From positions 1-5,386 of the forward strand of contig JBBRMY010000166.1 of the NCBI GenBank assembly GCA_038230595.1: a DNA stretch of 5,386 bases. The letters are read 5' to 3'. The notes beneath the pieces are model-generated. The model was not told the DNA's origin. It ran no database searches and worked only from the letters and a program-made list of their open reading frames with translations. The DNA comes from JBBRMY01 sp038230595. GTDB lineage: Bacteria; Bacteroidota; Ignavibacteria; Tepidaquicellales; Tepidaquicellaceae. This document shows positions 4,960-5,386 of the stretch, in pieces. The position numbers and the translations under genes are program-made. Each line of letters begins with the position of its first letter. The stretch's first letter is position 1.

Positions 4960-5386
4960 TTGAATAAAGTACTTATAATAGCATATTATTTCCCTCCTAT
5001 GGGTATGGGAGGTGTTCAGCGGACTTTAAAATTTGCCAAATATCTTAAGGAATTCGGGTGGCAGCCTGTTGTTCTTACTTCATCTCCGAAAAAATATTTC
5101 GCTGTTGATGAATATCTTTTGAATGAAGCGATTGAAAGCGGAGTTATAATTGAAAGAACAGGTAAAGGAGATTTTGACCCTAAGAAGATAATAACTAAAA
5201 CTCCGAATGAGTTTTATGTTAAGCTACGCAGCAAGCTTTCACAAATGTTCCTGGTTCCGGACAATAAGATACTTTGGAGAAAAAAAGCTGTAAAAAAAGC
5301 ACATGAGCTCTGGAAAAAATATGATGGATTTGATATGGTTTTTTCAACTGCTCCTCCGTTTACTGATTTTCTCATAGGACTCGATA
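4960..5386 (+). CDS. GT4-type glycosyltransferase, N-terminal part (3' end beyond window)
   Basis: The 142 visible codons match the N-terminal (acceptor-side) Rossmann domain of GT-B glycosyltransferases of the GT4 kind, which transfer sugars from nucleotide donors to surface polysaccharide, lipid or protein acceptors at the cytoplasmic face of the membrane. Landmarks are the first strand and glycine loop KVLIIAYYFPPMGMGGVQR (3-21), the helix TLKFAKYLKEFGW (22-34), the second strand PVVLTSS (36-42), and DMVFSTAPPFTDFLIG (125-140), the later strand-loop typical of this subgroup. The C-terminal donor-binding domain with its ExxxxxxxE motif lies off the right edge, so donor and product are unknown. 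The start is taken as TTG at 4960, eight codons after an in-frame TAA; the first ATG (residue 14) lies beyond the first beta strand and would destroy the fold. No Shine-Dalgarno precedes it. Confidence 0.88.
   Translation, partial: MNKVLIIAYYFPPMGMGGVQRTLKFAKYLKEFGWQPVVLTSSPKKYFAVDEYLLNEAIESGVIIERTGKGDFDPKKIITKTPNEFYVKLRSKLSQMFLVPDNKILWRKKAVKKAHELWKKYDGFDMVFSTAPPFTDFLIGLD

Noticed and set aside
4993..5012. CCTCC and GGAGG inverted repeat with a 10-nt loop early in the glycosyltransferase gene
   Set aside because: It is explained by the conserved PPMGMGG coding motif, and no start codon follows the GGAGG at a usable distance.

Overview
The window is an AT-rich piece of bacterial chromosome carrying ordinary cellular genes. 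Gene content (a SecD with the LGLDLKGG motif and a Lys/Thr-rich insert, a DUF892 ferritin-like protein, a GT4-type glycosyltransferase), weak or absent Shine-Dalgarno sequences before most genes, and apparent TTG starts fit a member of the Bacteroidota/Ignavibacteriota/Chlorobiota group. That placement is inferred from protein style, not from a marker gene or database search.

Layout, left to right. The N-terminal 291 codons of secD run leftward off the window (1-873, minus), with a recognisable ribosome binding site and a plausible sigma-70-type promoter. Upstream on the same strand is a complete glycoside hydrolase family 5-like gene (1036-2103, minus) with both catalytic glutamates and no signal peptide. 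A 75-bp AT-only divergent spacer separates it from a rightward pair: a one-domain EamA/DMT membrane protein (2179-2625) and an M24B Xaa-Pro aminopeptidase/prolidase (2724-3791). Then comes a 440-bp stretch with no large gene. It holds a 24-codon reading frame with the best Shine-Dalgarno in the window and a more GC-rich patch of unknown meaning. Next is a DUF892/YciF-like ferritin-fold gene (4232-4747), closed by a strong 22-bp-stem terminator (4769-4817). The last gene is the 5' part of a GT4-like glycosyltransferase (4960 to the right edge) behind its own candidate promoter.

The genes do not form an evident pathway: protein export, sugar hydrolysis, small-molecule transport, peptide turnover, a stress-associated ferritin-fold protein and glycan synthesis lie side by side. 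Only the EamA/peptidase pair could share a transcript. I found no mobile element, CRISPR array, tRNA or rRNA, and no convincing new multi-gene system. The most notable items are the 18-residue tandem repeat in SecD, the short frame at 3993-4067, and the codon-use contrast between the GH5-like gene and its neighbours.
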